Notes: generated by a model from the letters alone, not told the origin. Shown: positions 1 through 11,659, counted from the first letter of the stretch. The stretch: DNA of 64,000 bases from Microascus cirrosus (GCA_030271035.1 JAMBUN010000220.1:170498-234497); one strand, 5' to 3'. A program made the numbers and translations.

Positions 1-2
1 TG

Positions 3-158
3 GACTTTGTGCACCGGACGGATGTCAAGGGGAAGGAGGAGGAGGTTATGACACCTGAGTACTACAACAAGTACAGCCAGCACCTGGAATTGGAAGCCAA
101 ACTTCTGGGCCACGCGATGAGGCTCGACGATATCGTGGCCGTCCTTAGAGACTACTGA
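3..158 (+). CDS. 3' end of an unidentified gene (partial)
   Basis: An open frame runs from the window edge and ends in TGA at 156-158, giving about 51 C-terminal residues that finish LDDIVAVLRDY. The residues are a charged, leucine-spaced mixture (KGKEEEVMTPEYYNKYSQH) that looks like a real helical protein end rather than a chance frame. I do not recognise the family, and no catalytic or binding motif is visible. The beginning of the gene lies outside the window, so neither length nor domains can be judged. It is followed by about 800 bp without genes and then GGC1 on the same strand. Confidence 0.5.
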   Translation, partial: DFVHRTDVKGKEEEVMTPEYYNKYSQHLELEAKLLGHAMRLDDIVAVLRDY

Positions 159-955
159 CGGCGGTACCTATCTTGCCTGCACTGGCGTCTCCACTACTCG
201 CATTGCGACATAAGTGGTGCAACCATGAGGCCTGTGTCCGCGCGGCAGCGAGCATGCGTCTATAGAGGCTCGCTCGAACGTCAAGCCGGAAGGCCGAAGG
301 GGTGTGGTACAAGAGAGAGAAGGTAAGGCCTTTTCTTCTGCTACGAATAGCGTGGGCCTTGTGGCCAGGAACCTAGCTTTATGTATGACGGACTTATTAT
401 GAGATAGCCCAAGCGGGAATTGAATGTAAGAGAGAGAAATCTAAGTCATGCGAACTCTCGTGCACTGAGGGTGTAAGGGAAGGGGCGTTGAGCCCTGCGC
501 AGGTCTGCCGTTCGATCTCGAGCACAATACTGTACTTGTGTATAATACAAAGTCAAAGCGCGCACACCGCCCATAAGTGGAAAATATTCATCAATACCAT
601 AAAGTATCTGCCTCGAAGAGCGTCTGGGAGGATTGTTGGTGTATGACGGCGGTGAAGGTCCGTTGTCGGAAGAATTAGTACAGACACCCCTGCCAATCGG
701 GGCGTGGCGATAGCCTCGAAATTGTTATCGCGCCAAAAAAATTTCCAGGCCCTGGACAGGCTCTCACCACAGGCGCAATGCTTCTCCCGAAAGCCTTCCT
801 GGTTCACCCGACGCATCTTTCGTTCTCTTCCTTCCCACCCACTCCTTTGAAGACTGCGTGCTGAACTTTTCACCTGTTTCTCGTTAGCCAGCATCCACTC
901 GCTCATCAACCTTCGATATCAATTCTTTAGCCGGCAACGGAAGTAGTTGTGCGTC
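159..955. other. Intergenic region upstream of GGC1
   Basis: About 800 bp between the partial first gene and the GGC1 start codon. It must hold the 3' UTR of the first gene and the GGC1 promoter. A TATA-like stretch (GTATAATAC) lies near 540. I see no convincing coding frame or RNA gene. Confidence 0.5.
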
Positions 956-2252
956 ATGTCTCCGCCTGCGGCGAACCTCAAGGAGAAGGAGTCGAATACG
1001 GCTCGACTCCTTGGTTCCGGTAAGCAATCGGTCCTGTCCTCGTTTATGCGATCTGTGTTGACTCTTCTGAAGGCTCTGCCGGTATCGCTGAGCTGATGAT
1101 GTTCCACCCCGTACGCACCTCCGGTCCTCGATCTCGATGCTGCCAGCAGCCCGGCCATAACTGACGATTGGTACAGGTGGACACCATCGCGAAGCGATTG
1201 ATGAGCAACCAGGGAAAGATCGCGGGCGTGTCGCAGTTGAACCAAGTTATCTTCAAGGAGAAGGCGGCTTCGGGCCTGGGAACCAAGTTCTTCTCACTCT
1301 TCCCCGGCCTCGGATATGCGGCAGGCTACAAGGTTCGTCGAATATCGCCATGCACGACAGAATACGGGATCCATTGGCTGATGATCGGTGTGTCTGCAGG
1401 TCCTTCAGAGGGTGTACAAGTACGGTGGCCAACCGGTTGCGAGGGACTTCCTCGCGAAGCACTATGGCAACGATTTCGAACGAGCGTTTGGGAAGAAGAC
1501 AGGCAAGGCAATCATGCACTCCACTGCAGGAAGGTAAATTCATCGCGGTCACGGTTTACTATGGTTTCACATGAGCGAGGAGCTGACTCACTACAGTCTG
1601 ATCGGCATCGGAGAAATTATTCTACTGCCCCTGGACGTTCTCAAGATCAAGCGCCAAACAAACCCCGAGGCCTTCCGCGGCCGTGGTGTGCTCAAGATAG
1701 TTAGGGACGAAGGGTTCGGTCTGTACCGAGGCTGGGGTTGGACCGCGGCCCGGAACGCCCCCGGTTCATTCGCTGTATATCTCTCTTCTCTATCTTGTCC
1801 TCTTGTTATGAGTAACGATGATGCTAATGCACCCCTGACAGCTCTTTGGTGGCTCGGCCTTCACCAAGGAATACCTCTTCAAGCTCCAGGACTACAACAA
1901 GGCGAGCTGGTTCCAGAACTTTGTCGCCTCTATTGCCGGCGCGTCTGCCTCGCTCGTCGTCTCGGCCCCCCTGGACGTCATCAAGACCCGCATCCAGAAC
2001 AGGAACTTTGAGAACCCGGAGAGCGGCTTCAGGATCTTGACCAACATGGCGAGGAACGAGGGGCTTTCGAGCTTCTTCAAGGGTCTGGTGCCCAAGGTAA
2101 GCAGCTCTACTACTACTCCTTTTTACTACAATGCGAGAGGACATCTTTGCTGACAGCGTGGCTAGCTGCTCATGACGGGTCCCAAACTGGTATTCTCCTT
2201 CTGGCTTGCTCAGACCCTGATCCCCGCCTTCGACAAGGTCATCGCCAGGTGA
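956..2252 (+). CDS. GGC1: Mitochondrial GTP/GDP carrier (Ggc1/Yhm1 type)
   Basis: Inner-membrane carrier that exchanges GTP for GDP across the mitochondrial inner membrane and also affects iron homeostasis in yeast. Seven exons are inferred: 956-1019, 1073-1110, 1177-1332, 1400-1533, 1597-1774, 1842-2096 and 2166-2252. They join in frame to 303 residues, against about 300 in yeast. The three carrier signatures P-x-D/E-x-x-K/R are visible: FHPVDTIAKR (about residue 34), LPLDVLKIKR (about 144) and APLDVIKTR (about 234). Blocks such as RLMSN, LFPGLGYAA, KYGGQP, RGWGWTAARNAPGSFA and TGPKLVFSF match Ggc1 rather than other carriers. All six introns are 53-69 nt with GT-AG ends, and the family similarity fixes each junction. 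The ATG at 956 gives a short N-terminus before ARLLGS, as in the family. Function is inferred from strong family resemblance. Confidence 0.95.
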
Positions 2253-3079
2253 AGCGCGTTGGAGCGGTAGGGAATAGAATAGCAGGGCTTTGAGCGCTTC
2301 AAAGCGCGTAGCGCTGTTTGGTAATTCATGTACATGGTACTGGTTAGACGGAATAAGGTAACCGGTGTCACAGAGGGTGAGCAAAAAACCCTCAAGAGCT
2401 CCGCGTGTCTAGCGAGGATCTATTGACTCGGGGAGTACGGCGATGTGTTTGGCTGGCTGGCTTTTGTATAGATAGATGAGGTTTAATATACACACTGCTC
2501 CCCAAGTCAACAAGGCATGTCGCCAACTCGTTGAACTGCTCTATGATATTATGCAGCTCGCTGCCGCTCTGAGCGTGCGACACAATCAATGGGTCGATTA
2601 ATATAAACTGCCTGGAGAAACTGCGGCGGGTCGGCTGTGGTCCCTCGTCAACACCCGGCGCGCGAGCGGACCTTCCGGAACTAACGCCGCGCCAAAGACA
2701 AAGTGGGGCCCGTCACACAGTTGCCACGGCGACAACAAGGGTGCAAAGAAACAAACAGAAGGAGCGACTGGATCGGCAGGCTCCATTCTGATAACGACCC
2801 ATGGAACCAAACCCCAAAGCTAAACGCTTGATATCAAAGCTCTCCACCCATGATACTATTGACACCCGTACCAAGCTCACACCACCACATCATAACTCTG
2901 TTTCGCGTACCGATCACTACCGCCTGCGTAGGAAACACGCACCTACCCAGTCCCCTAGGGCAGCGACCCTGACGTCCCTATCGAAGGGACTGTCCTCGAA
3001 ATAAACCGCATCACCACGTTTCTTTTTTTGCCAGCAGAGCATATTTTGAGCTAGTGGATTCCGAAACAATACGGCCGTC
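2253..3079. other. Intergenic region between GGC1 and the coiled-coil gene
   Basis: About 830 bp holding the 3' UTR of GGC1 and the promoter and leader of the large coiled-coil gene. A run of seven T lies near 3023, shortly before the start codon. I see no further gene. Confidence 0.5.
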
Positions 3080-6000
3080 ATGCCGCCCGTTGAGAGAGAC
3101 GCGACGCTGGAGAGCCCGAGGCCTCTCCGGCACCAGCACTCCGAATCCTCAGACAACGGCAGAGCCCTCACGATCCCCATGTAAGCGTTCCCTCATACAT
3201 GTCTCAGCTATGGGTTCTGTGTCCGAGCCGCATACGCTAATCGTAATACCAACAGGTGGGATAGCTCCGATCCCGAGAGGGCTCCTCCTCCCCTTCCCTT
3301 GAACCCTCAGTCTCCCAGTGTCGGTCCGTCGCGGCCAGGAACATCGACGACGATACAGTCGGCTCATGCGGCTCTGACGGAGAAGGCACGAGAGGCTAAC
3401 CTGACGGTGAACCCATACCTCGCCAAGAGGCTCACCGAAGTATCCCCCGAGCGACCGCTACCCCGTCCCAGCCCACACCGCAGAATGCAGTCCCTCCAGA
3501 CACCCAGCGTCCGAGAGAGAGGTCTCATGATTGAGGGCATTCCCTCATCCCCTGCGTCGCCCGAGAAGTCGATACGTCCCGAAACACCCACCAGGAATAG
3601 AGATTCCATGACAGCGTCGCCAGACAAGGAGTCCCAAAGAGGCACACCCGGGCCGGGCCCTAGCTTGACACCCATTGTTAGGCCCATCGTGAGGCGGCCG
3701 CAGCAGCAGAGTATCCTGGGAGAAAACACGCCTCCGCAGTCAGCCACTATGCTTGCGCTGCAGAACATGCCGGCTCCAGCACCCAAAGAGGCCGAGACCC
3801 AGACACCCCCTCTTCCAGCTCTCTCGAATGTCACGAACAACTCAACAGTGGCTCCGAAGCCCCAGGAAAGCACGGAGTCAAATTCCCTGTCAAATCAAAT
3901 AGTTACCCTCACCAACATTGCCACATCTCTCCAGAAGGAGATGGCAGCCCTGAGCCGGCGGAGCCGTGATAACGCTACCGATCTTATGAGTTTGAAGCAG
4001 GCCACGAACTCGCGTGACGAGGATATCCGAAAGACACTTCGCGATCTCATGGGCAACTTAAACGAGAAAACATCGTCAGCCAAGGACCCCTTTTACAACG
4101 GGTTCCTCATCGATAGCAAGGCGCACCAGATACACGCCTCTCCGCCGTCATCCACAGCCCGCGGTGGCCGGCCTTTCTCACTCCCGCGGATTCCGTCCCC
4201 TAATAGCTTTGCGCACTCTATCGACCGGGATTCCGTCTGCACACCCAGCATGTCAGCTGCGGACGCCCCTGCTACTATTGCCCTGCTTGAGAAGATCATC
4301 CGGGACATGGGCACGCGAGAAGGTCAAGACCTCCTCATCACCCGCCTCACCGAGGTTGCCGAGAAGCTAGCTGGCATGGCGTCGGCTACCAAAGTCGAGG
4401 AGCTCCTGCGGATGATCAAGAAGCATCCCAGTGTTGCGGTGAACGATATTGATAGTGGCCTGGGCATGGGCACTCGGGATACAGGCTTCGACGAAGAGTC
4501 ATCCGAGATCCGCCCACGCAGCCAGGGTAGCCACGGAGATATGACTCTCAAGTCCGTGGCTAGCGATCTTGTCAACGAGGACTTCATCAAGATTATCAGG
4601 TCCGTTAAGGACAGTGTTTCCCAGGGTGGAGGACTCACGGCCGAAGTCAAGGCTCTCGTGCGCGAGCTCCGCGGCGAGGTCTTGGGCATGGGCCGAGAGC
4701 TGGGACGCCGGCTGGACGAAGTGGCGAGCAATGGCGAGAGGTCTATCGGAGACCCTGATGAGACGGACGAGATGAGGCGGGTTATAAATGAGGGGTTGGA
4801 CGAGCTCAGGAACCAGATGGACCACCTTCTACGCGAACATCGTAGACAATCCAGCGCCTCGGCCACCTCACGGGGAAGTCACGTCGACTACCAGGAGATT
4901 TACAACGCCATGAGGGCAGCCCTCAAAGACGCGAACCGCAGTCAAGACAAGCAGCACCACACGAGAGACGAGATCATCGATGCTGTCCGGGAGGCCTGGG
5001 AGAACTATAAGCCGGAGATCGAGGTCCAGCAGTTTGGCCTTGAGCGCGATGAGATCCTCGCGTGCCTGAAGGAAGGCCTCCAGGCCCATCCGCCGCGGGA
5101 CGACCAGCCCATTGGAGCCACGCGCGAGGAGGTCTTCCGCGCCGTGGTGGAAGGACTTAAGCATTTTGCTCCGCCGCAGATGGAGACGCCCGCCAGCCTA
5201 TCCAGGGATGAGATCCTAGAGGCCGTCCGCGAGTGCCTTGAGGAGTTCGAGTTTCCGGTCGCGCCATCTGCGCTTGGCAACGACCTCTCGCGAGACGACA
5301 TGGTCCAGGCCGTGAAGGAGGGGCTCGGCGGCTTTGATCTATCTGGTTCCCGGGCACTGACTACCTCTCAGCCCGATAGTGAGGGCGTCATGGCCAAGCT
5401 TGCTGAAATCATGGAGCTTATGAGGCTTGAGTTTAGGTCTGTGTCGGCGGAGGCGAGGGAGAACGTGGCGGCCAATGGACGCGACACAGAGCAGGTCCTC
5501 GACGCGACGAAGGACGGGTTTGAGCGGCTGCGGCAGGACATGCAGCAGTATATCGACCGGATCAGCGGCATGTCAAACCGCGGCGGGTCATCGGAGGACA
5601 TTACCAAGAAGCTTGACGAGCTCAGGGACGAGATATCGCACCTCCTTGAGAGCCAGATCGAGTCTCTCCACGACTCTGTCAACATGTCTCTTGTTCCGGC
5701 CGGTCCCGCTCACAACCCCATGAAGGACGGCCTAGATGGTATCAAGGAGCGGCTCGATCGGATTAGGGGAGAGCTACAGCGTCCCCTCGCGGGCACTACT
5801 GAGATTCTCGATGCCATCCAGGAGGGCATGTCTGACCTGCACGCCCAGATTGAGAAACTAGGCAGCCGTCCACCAGACTTAACGGCCAATGATGAAATCC
5901 TCAGTGCGCTGAAGGACGGTTTGGATAGTGTCCGATCGGAGATGGAGGGCATCCGCGACAGCCGAGAGCACAATGATCGCGCTGTTGCTCCCTACGAGGA

Positions 6001-9000
6001 TAACGCTGTCGTTCCCTCCGGAGATACCCTTAAGCGCGAGGATATCAATAACCTCGAGGCCATGATTACCCACCTACGCATTAAGGTCGAGGCTATGGCG
6101 GAGGAGTCTAGCACAGGAACTCGATCCATGGACACCTCTCACACTTCCTCGCGCACTGAGGAGATGTTCTCTCTCCTTAAGGACGCGATCGACGGAATTT
6201 CCAAGAAAGACAGCCAGACTCGCGAACATGCTGAGGGTAGCTCGATCACGCCTGACACTGACTTGAAAGAAGATGTTCAGGCTATTGAGACCATCCTCAG
6301 GAACACCAAGGCGCGGCTTGATGATCTCATCGATGGTGAGCAGGCCGTCCGAAAAGAGCATGTCGACGAACTCGAGACCATCATTCTTGAGACGCGCGAG
6401 AATATCGGCCTCATTACGACCCAAATGGACAACGCTCCTCGCAGAGAAGATATCGCGAAGCTAGAATCACTCATTAGCCATGTGGCGTCCACTTACGACG
6501 AGATGAAAGAGCGGACCAACAAGGAGCTCGACAACCCCGAAAGAGTGACGAGAACGGACGTCGAGGCGGTCGAAGCGGTCTGCCTTGACGTCAAAGGTCT
6601 CGTTAACGAGCTTGCCAAGGGTGACCTGGCTGCTCTTGCGACGAAAGAGGACCTTAACGCTATTATTGGCGATATCAAGGAACGTATTGAAAGTGTCAAG
6701 GACTCGGCTAGCAAGGCCGTCGCTGAGCGTGACGCTGAGACGATAGACGTAAACGCGCGTATCAAGGAAGTGAAGGAATTCCTCGCCGAGTTCCAAGACC
6801 TCACCAAGTCACGGCTCGAAGACGGCGTCGTCGGCGTGGAATCGGTCGGCAAGCTCCTCGAGCAGATGAGCGAGCTCACCGAGAACAATGCCAGCGTCGG
6901 CGTCGACCTTAAGGACATGTTCGAAACCATGAAGGCCGAATTCGAGGAGTCACGGAGTGGCATTACCGGCGTGAAGTACGATAACGAAGAGAAGTTCCAG
7001 CAGACGACCGACACCCTCGCTTCAAAGATTGATGAACGCGTTGACGAGCTGGTGGCCAAGTATGACGAGTTCCAGGCCATGCTGGACGAGCGGGCCAAGA
7101 CGGGCGAAGAGCGCGACGAGGCGACCGAGGCTGCTGTGGTGGGTACCAAGGCTGTCGCGGACGAACTCAAGCTCCTTATCGACACGCTCGGGTCGACAGT
7201 CACGGAATCGCTCGAGAGGATGGAGGAAGCGTCCAAGACTGTGTTCACCCGCGTTGAGGATCTTGTCACGCGTTCGGACGAGAACCACACCGAGGACAAG
7301 GAGCAGCACGAGCAGACGCGCGAGCGGGTGAAGGAAGCCATGGAGGCTGTCGAGAACCTCCGGGAGCCAGTGTCGGAGATGCAGCCGAAGGTGTTGGAGG
7401 CGGTCAAGGAGCTCCTCGAGGCCATTAACCAGCATTATGATTACGCTAAGACGGCCACGACGGACATTCAGCAAAAGATCCAGGACGCGAAGCCGGTGAT
7501 ACCTGAAAAGTACGACGACAGCAGTGTCCAGGAGAAATTGGACAAGCTAGTTGGCCACAACGAGACGACAGACGAGACACTGGCCCAGTTGGATGCGGCG
7601 CTCACGGAGAAGTTTGAGAGAATCGCTTCTGATACAGGGGCGAAGCTAGACACTTTAGTCACGGGAAACGAGGCGCTGGACGCTTTCGTCAAAGAAAAAC
7701 TAGAAGCTCTCTTCGTCAATTCCGAGGCAACAGGCGAGGCTGTTTCGCAGTTTGACGCTTTCCTCAAGGAGAAGCTGGAGGCGCTCACGGCGAACAACAC
7801 GGAGAGGCTCGACGGCATCCTCGTCAACACCGAGGCCACTGGTGAGGCGTTCTCACAGTTCGACACTAGCGTCAAGGAGAAGATTGACAGCCTCGTCGCC
7901 ACGACTTCTGAGAAGCTTGAAGCCATCCTGGTCAATACGGAGGCCACGGGTGAAGGTTTCTCACAGCTGGACGCGAACATCAAGGAGCGGCTCGACAAGA
8001 TCTTCAGCAACACGAGCGCCACGACCGAGTCATTCGTCAACCTCGACATGTTCCTGAAGGAGAAGCTCGCGGACCTAGCCGATCACACCGACGCGACGGG
8101 CGAATCTGTGACGCAACTCGACGCTGACCTCACGGAGCGCCTCGAGAAGCTGTCGGAGCAGACGCTCACGGCGGGCAAAGCCTTTGACCGGCTTGACGGC
8201 AGCGTGGAATCGAAGCTGGCACAGCTGCTAGAGCATACGCAAACAGCAGGCAAGGCTTTTGATCGGCTTGACGGCAGCGTGGAGAGAAAGCTAGAGCAGC
8301 TCATCGAACACACGCAAGCGACCGGCAAGAGCTTCGCGGAGATCGATGAGCGCACTCAGGGGAAGCTCGATACCCTCGTGGACCACTCGCAAAGCACTGG
8401 AAAGTCCCTGGAGAGGCTCGAAGCACTGGATAAAATTCATGGGCAGGTCGTTGCCACCGCCGCGAGTATTTCAGAGTTCCTCGCTAGCCAGACACAGAGA
8501 ATCAGCGACGAGCACGAGGATAGGGAGAGGGCAGCTCAGGAAGCGGCGCTCACGCTCGAGAGGCGGTATGCGGAGAGGGAGCAGGTCGAGAACTCGATCG
8601 CCGCGCTGCGAGAGGAGGAGACCCGCTTGAAGGAGAGCGTGCTCGGCCTGCGCTCCGACAACGAGTCACTTTCGAAGCAGAAGACGAGGTTGGCCGCTGA
8701 TGTGTCCTCGCTCGAAACGGCGTTGAGACTCAGGAAGGAGGAGCTTGGTGAGATGGAGGAGCGGGCCGAGGGCCTAGAAAGGCGCATTCTCGAGGGGGTG
8801 ATGAACCACTCGCGCGTGCTCCTCATGTCGAAGAACCAGGGGAGCGAGAGTATGAACCGAAAGAGAGTGCGAGTCAAGGGCGGGGAGGCGGCGCCAGAGA
8901 AGAAGCCCGTCCTCAACGCTGCGCTCTCGAAAAGGAACCTCGGTACGCCTGGAGGAAGTCCCGCTACTGGGGGGTCAAGGAGGATTGTTAGCCTGAGTCA

Positions 9001-9580
9001 AATTAACAGCAACGTCCCTACCGGCGGCTTCAAGAGGAGCCATAGTGTCAAAGCGCCCAGCGGTGTTGGGAGGGGAGGTGTGAGGAAAGGGAGCTGGGGT
9101 GGGGGACTGGTGAAGGGGTATGATGAGCTTGATAAGGAAAATGTCGGCGCGCTAAAGGAGGAGGAAGAGGGAGTGGACAGAGAGACCACCGGCGTTGAGG
9201 TGGCTCCTCCAGAAGGCGAAATGCAGCTCGTTTCGTTGCGGGAGAGGGATGTGGAGGCGGAGGTGGAGAGGGAGATGACGGGGCGTTCAAGCGGAAGCAC
9301 GTTGACCGCAGACGAGGACGGGAGGACCGAGAGCGAGGCGGACTTCGTCAGCGTCACGGACGGGACCGTTTCGGAGCGGGATGATGTTAGCGACGCGGGG
9401 ACGCTGAGGCGGAACAGCCGCGCGACGGATGTGTCGTCTTCTATCGGCACCGAATATTCCGACGATTACGACGTGTACTCGGACGACGAGACGGGGAGTG
9501 ATGTCACGGAGAGCGCGGTTGGGACGACGCTTTCTGAGGAGGTGGTCGGGAATGAGGTTGCGCTTGTACAGCAGGGTTAA
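3080..9580 (+). CDS. Very large repeat-rich coiled-coil protein (2141 aa), function unknown
   Basis: Two exons, 3080-3180 and 3256-9580, join in frame (intron 3181-3255) to 2141 residues. The ATG at 3080 lies well upstream of the long second-exon frame and is supported by a good donor and acceptor. Residues 1-220 are Pro/Ser-rich and probably disordered. Around 600-730 there are about five 26-29-residue units of the form S/T-R-D-E-I-x-x-A-V-x-E-x-L. From about 1455 to 1755 there are ten or so 25-26-residue units of the form E-K-L-x-x-L-x-x-N-T-x-A-T-G-E-A-F-x-x-L-D. A classical coiled coil follows (about 1780-1885), then a basic segment with the motif SRRIVSLSQI and a very acidic tail rich in S, D and E. 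No motor, ATPase, PH or membrane segment is visible. Similar Pezizomycotina proteins are often loosely named 'chromosome segregation ATPase family', but I see no ATPase motif. A cytoskeletal, septal or scaffold role is a guess. Confidence 0.85.
4883..5345 (+). repeat. Coding repeat family 1 in the coiled-coil gene
   Basis: Units start at about 4961, 5042, 5120, 5201 and 5288, spaced 78-87 nt. Each encodes a helix of the type TRDEIIDAVREAW or SRDEILEAVRECL followed by a short Pro-containing linker. A weaker copy starts at 4883, and looser relatives (for example DEILSALKDGLDSV) continue to about 6000. The protein-level match is much better than the DNA-level match, so the duplication is old and under selection. 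Confidence 0.8.
7519..8410 (+). repeat. Coding repeat family 2 in the coiled-coil gene
   Basis: About ten tandem units of 25-26 residues (75-78 nt) with a shared core ATGEAFSQLD and an EKL helix start. Two neighbouring units share an exact 20-nt block at 8189-8208 and 8264-8283, exactly 75 nt apart. That suggests recent unit duplication or gene conversion. Copy number is therefore likely to vary between strains. Confidence 0.85.
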
Positions 9581-9797
9581 GGGATATGTTATGTTAGGTG
9601 CGGTTTTGGGTGTTTCGCAAGGAGTTCTCTTACGGTATGGGATATGATATTTGTGGGCTTTCCTATGGGTAGTGTCGCAGTAAATCAAGCCACGCTATAC
9701 TTCCATTTGCATGTTTGAGTAGGCGTGTATAAGTACAGTCTATCATCAATATATCCACAACGTACATTATCATACAAAGCAACAAGTAGACCCATCC

Positions 9798-11282
9798 TCA
9801 CCCCCCAATCCTCTCCCGCCCATCCATCCACGGCCTCAAACACTCCGGCACAACAACTCCCTTCCCATCCCACCCGCTCTCCAGCACCGCAGCCAACACC
9901 CTCGGCACCGCCACTGCCGTCCCGTTCACCGTCCACGGGAACCCAGCCATCTTTCCCCCCGCATCTTTCACCCGCGTGCCCAGCCTCCTCGTCTGGTAGT
10001 CCGAGCACACGCTGGCGGAGGTGACCTCGCCCCAGCCGCCGTTCCTCCCGCGGCGCGACGGGAAGAAGGCCTCGATGTCGCACTTGCGCGTGGCGGAGGC
10101 GCCGAGGTCGGCGGTGGGCATCTCGAGGACGCGGCAGTGGAGGCCGAGGGACTGGAGGATCTCGGCCTGGATGTCGAGCATCTCGTCGAAAAGCTCGGCG
10201 GTGGAGGCGGCGTCGGGTGGCGTCCAGGAGAAGAGCTCGACTTTGGTGAATTCGTGAACGCGGTAGAGCCCCTTGGTGTCTACACCGCGCGCCCCGGCCT
10301 CTGCGCGGAAGCACCGTGATGAGGCGACGCGTCGGACGGGTAGTTCGCTAAGTGGAATGGAGGAGCCGGCTTTCATGCCAGCTAGGGAGATCTCCGACGT
10401 GCCGGCAAGGCACAGCCCGGGCTTCCCCCGCCTAACATCCTCCTCGCTCCGCGCCACGCCGTAGATCTGCTGCTCCCCGTTCTGGTCCCGCGGTTGGAAG
10501 CCGCACGCCTCAGCGATGAAGTCATACACCATGGTGGGCGGGGAGACCTGGCCCCAGCCGTGGCGCGTGGCCACAGCGAGGGCGTACTGCGTCAGGGCGT
10601 GCTCAAGCTGGGCGCCCTCGTTGAGGAGGTAGTAGAAGCCCCAGCCGCTGGCGTTGCCAGCGGAGGCGAAGTCGAGGATGCCGAGCTCCGTGCCGATGTC
10701 CACGTGGGACTTCGTTAGGTGCTCCGGTAGGGGGTCGTTGATGTAGGAGAGAACGCGGGCCTCGTCGCCACGCGGGGTCTCCTCACTCGTGAGGTTCGGA
10801 AGGGACACCGCCAGTGCATTCATCTCCTCCGTCAACGCCCCCTCCTTCTCGTCCACCCCCTGGAGCTCCTGTTTGATCTCTCTCGCCCTCTCAAGGAGCG
10901 CCTCCCTCTCGCTACCCTTGGACTGCAGTCCCTTCTTGATGACGTTGGACTCCTCGCGGAGGGCCCGGGCGGAAGCCTGCAGTTGCTTCCATTCCGAGAA
11001 GAGCGAGACGATGCGCGACGGGTAGGCGGCCTGGCGTGGGTAGTTACGCTCAGTGCAGTTCTGCGCGTAGAGCTCCGGGTTCTCACGGATGTGGCGCAGG
11101 TCGATGATGGGCTTGGGGGCAGTGGTTGGCCTTCGAGGAGTCTCGGGGGGCGCATCTGAGCTCCTGCAGGGGGAACTCGAAAACCCGCGCGAGAGGCTGC
11201 AAGGTAATGGGCGGAGAGCTGACCGGCTGTGGAGGCATTGCAGGTATGTTGACACCCGTTTGGTGGCTATTCGTGAGCTCAT
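9798..11282 (-). CDS. DIA4: Mitochondrial seryl-tRNA synthetase
   Basis: Class II aminoacyl-tRNA synthetase that charges mitochondrial tRNA-Ser. It is a single exon of 494 residues. The frame is open further upstream, but the first true ATG is at 11282, giving the N-terminus MSSRIATKRV and an Arg/Ser-rich, acid-poor presequence typical of matrix import. Residues about 65-180 form the antiparallel tRNA-binding arm, with the charged helix REESNVIKKGLQSKGSE. The catalytic core shows TPPTMVYDFIAEACGF, motif 2 (SRCFRAEAGARG followed by GLYRVHEFTKVELF) and motif 3 (NGTAVAVPRVLAAVLE). The presequence and the overall form fit the organellar (Dia4) rather than the cytosolic enzyme. The gene is convergent with the coiled-coil gene, about 217 bp away. 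Confidence 0.93.
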   Translation of the reverse strand: MSSRIATKRVSTYLQCLHSRSALRPLPCSLSRGFSSSPCRSSDAPPETPRRPTTAPKPIIDLRHIRENPELYAQNCTERNYPRQAAYPSRIVSLFSEWKQLQASARALREESNVIKKGLQSKGSEREALLERAREIKQELQGVDEKEGALTEEMNALAVSLPNLTSEETPRGDEARVLSYINDPLPEHLTKSHVDIGTELGILDFASAGNASGWGFYYLLNEGAQLEHALTQYALAVATRHGWGQVSPPTMVYDFIAEACGFQPRDQNGEQQIYGVARSEEDVRRGKPGLCLAGTSEISLAGMKAGSSIPLSELPVRRVASSRCFRAEAGARGVDTKGLYRVHEFTKVELFSWTPPDAASTAELFDEMLDIQAEILQSLGLHCRVLEMPTADLGASATRKCDIEAFFPSRRGRNGGWGEVTSASVCSDYQTRRLGTRVKDAGGKMAGFPWTVNGTAVAVPRVLAAVLESGWDGKGVVVPECLRPWMDGRERIGG

Positions 11283-11659
11283 CTTGGGGGCGGGTAAGCA
11301 TGGATAGGTCGTAAGAGCTCTCCTCGGCACCCGGGTAGTATCAGATTAACTATTACGGGCCATAAAATTCGGCCTTGTGGTTATAAGTAACCCAATGGCT
11401 ATTCGTTACATCGTTCGCAGAGGAATCGACCACGAGCTCAGGGTTACCCGCAGTCCAATTCGGAACTGTCGATTAGTCATCGAATACGCGCTTTGTATCT
11501 ATAAGACATGAGAGAATCCATGTATGAGCCTTATAACAAGGAGTTGTGTTTGCCATAAGAATGCGAGTTCTTGGGTCGTGATTCCATAATATACATCTAA
11601 TTATTTCAGGGTATCTCATACAATTATCGAACCAGATTGGTAACAGACTTGCTTCCAAA
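11283..11659. other. Spacer: BCD1 3' UTR and DIA4 promoter
   Basis: 377 bp between two minus-strand genes. It must contain the BCD1 3' UTR, including the PUF-type element annotated at 11587-11595, and the promoter of the seryl-tRNA synthetase gene. The part next to BCD1 is AT-rich. No gene is seen. Confidence 0.5.
11587..11595 (-). promoter_or_regulatory. Candidate Puf4-type element in the BCD1 3' UTR
   Basis: On the minus strand this reads TGTATATTA, an exact copy of the 9-nt element known for the Puf4 class of Pumilio proteins. It lies about 65 nt downstream of the BCD1 stop codon, so it should fall in the 3' UTR. A Puf4-class protein is encoded at 34905-39471. One chance copy of this 9-mer is expected roughly every 260 kb per strand, so position and gene function, not rarity alone, make it interesting. 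Confidence 0.4.
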
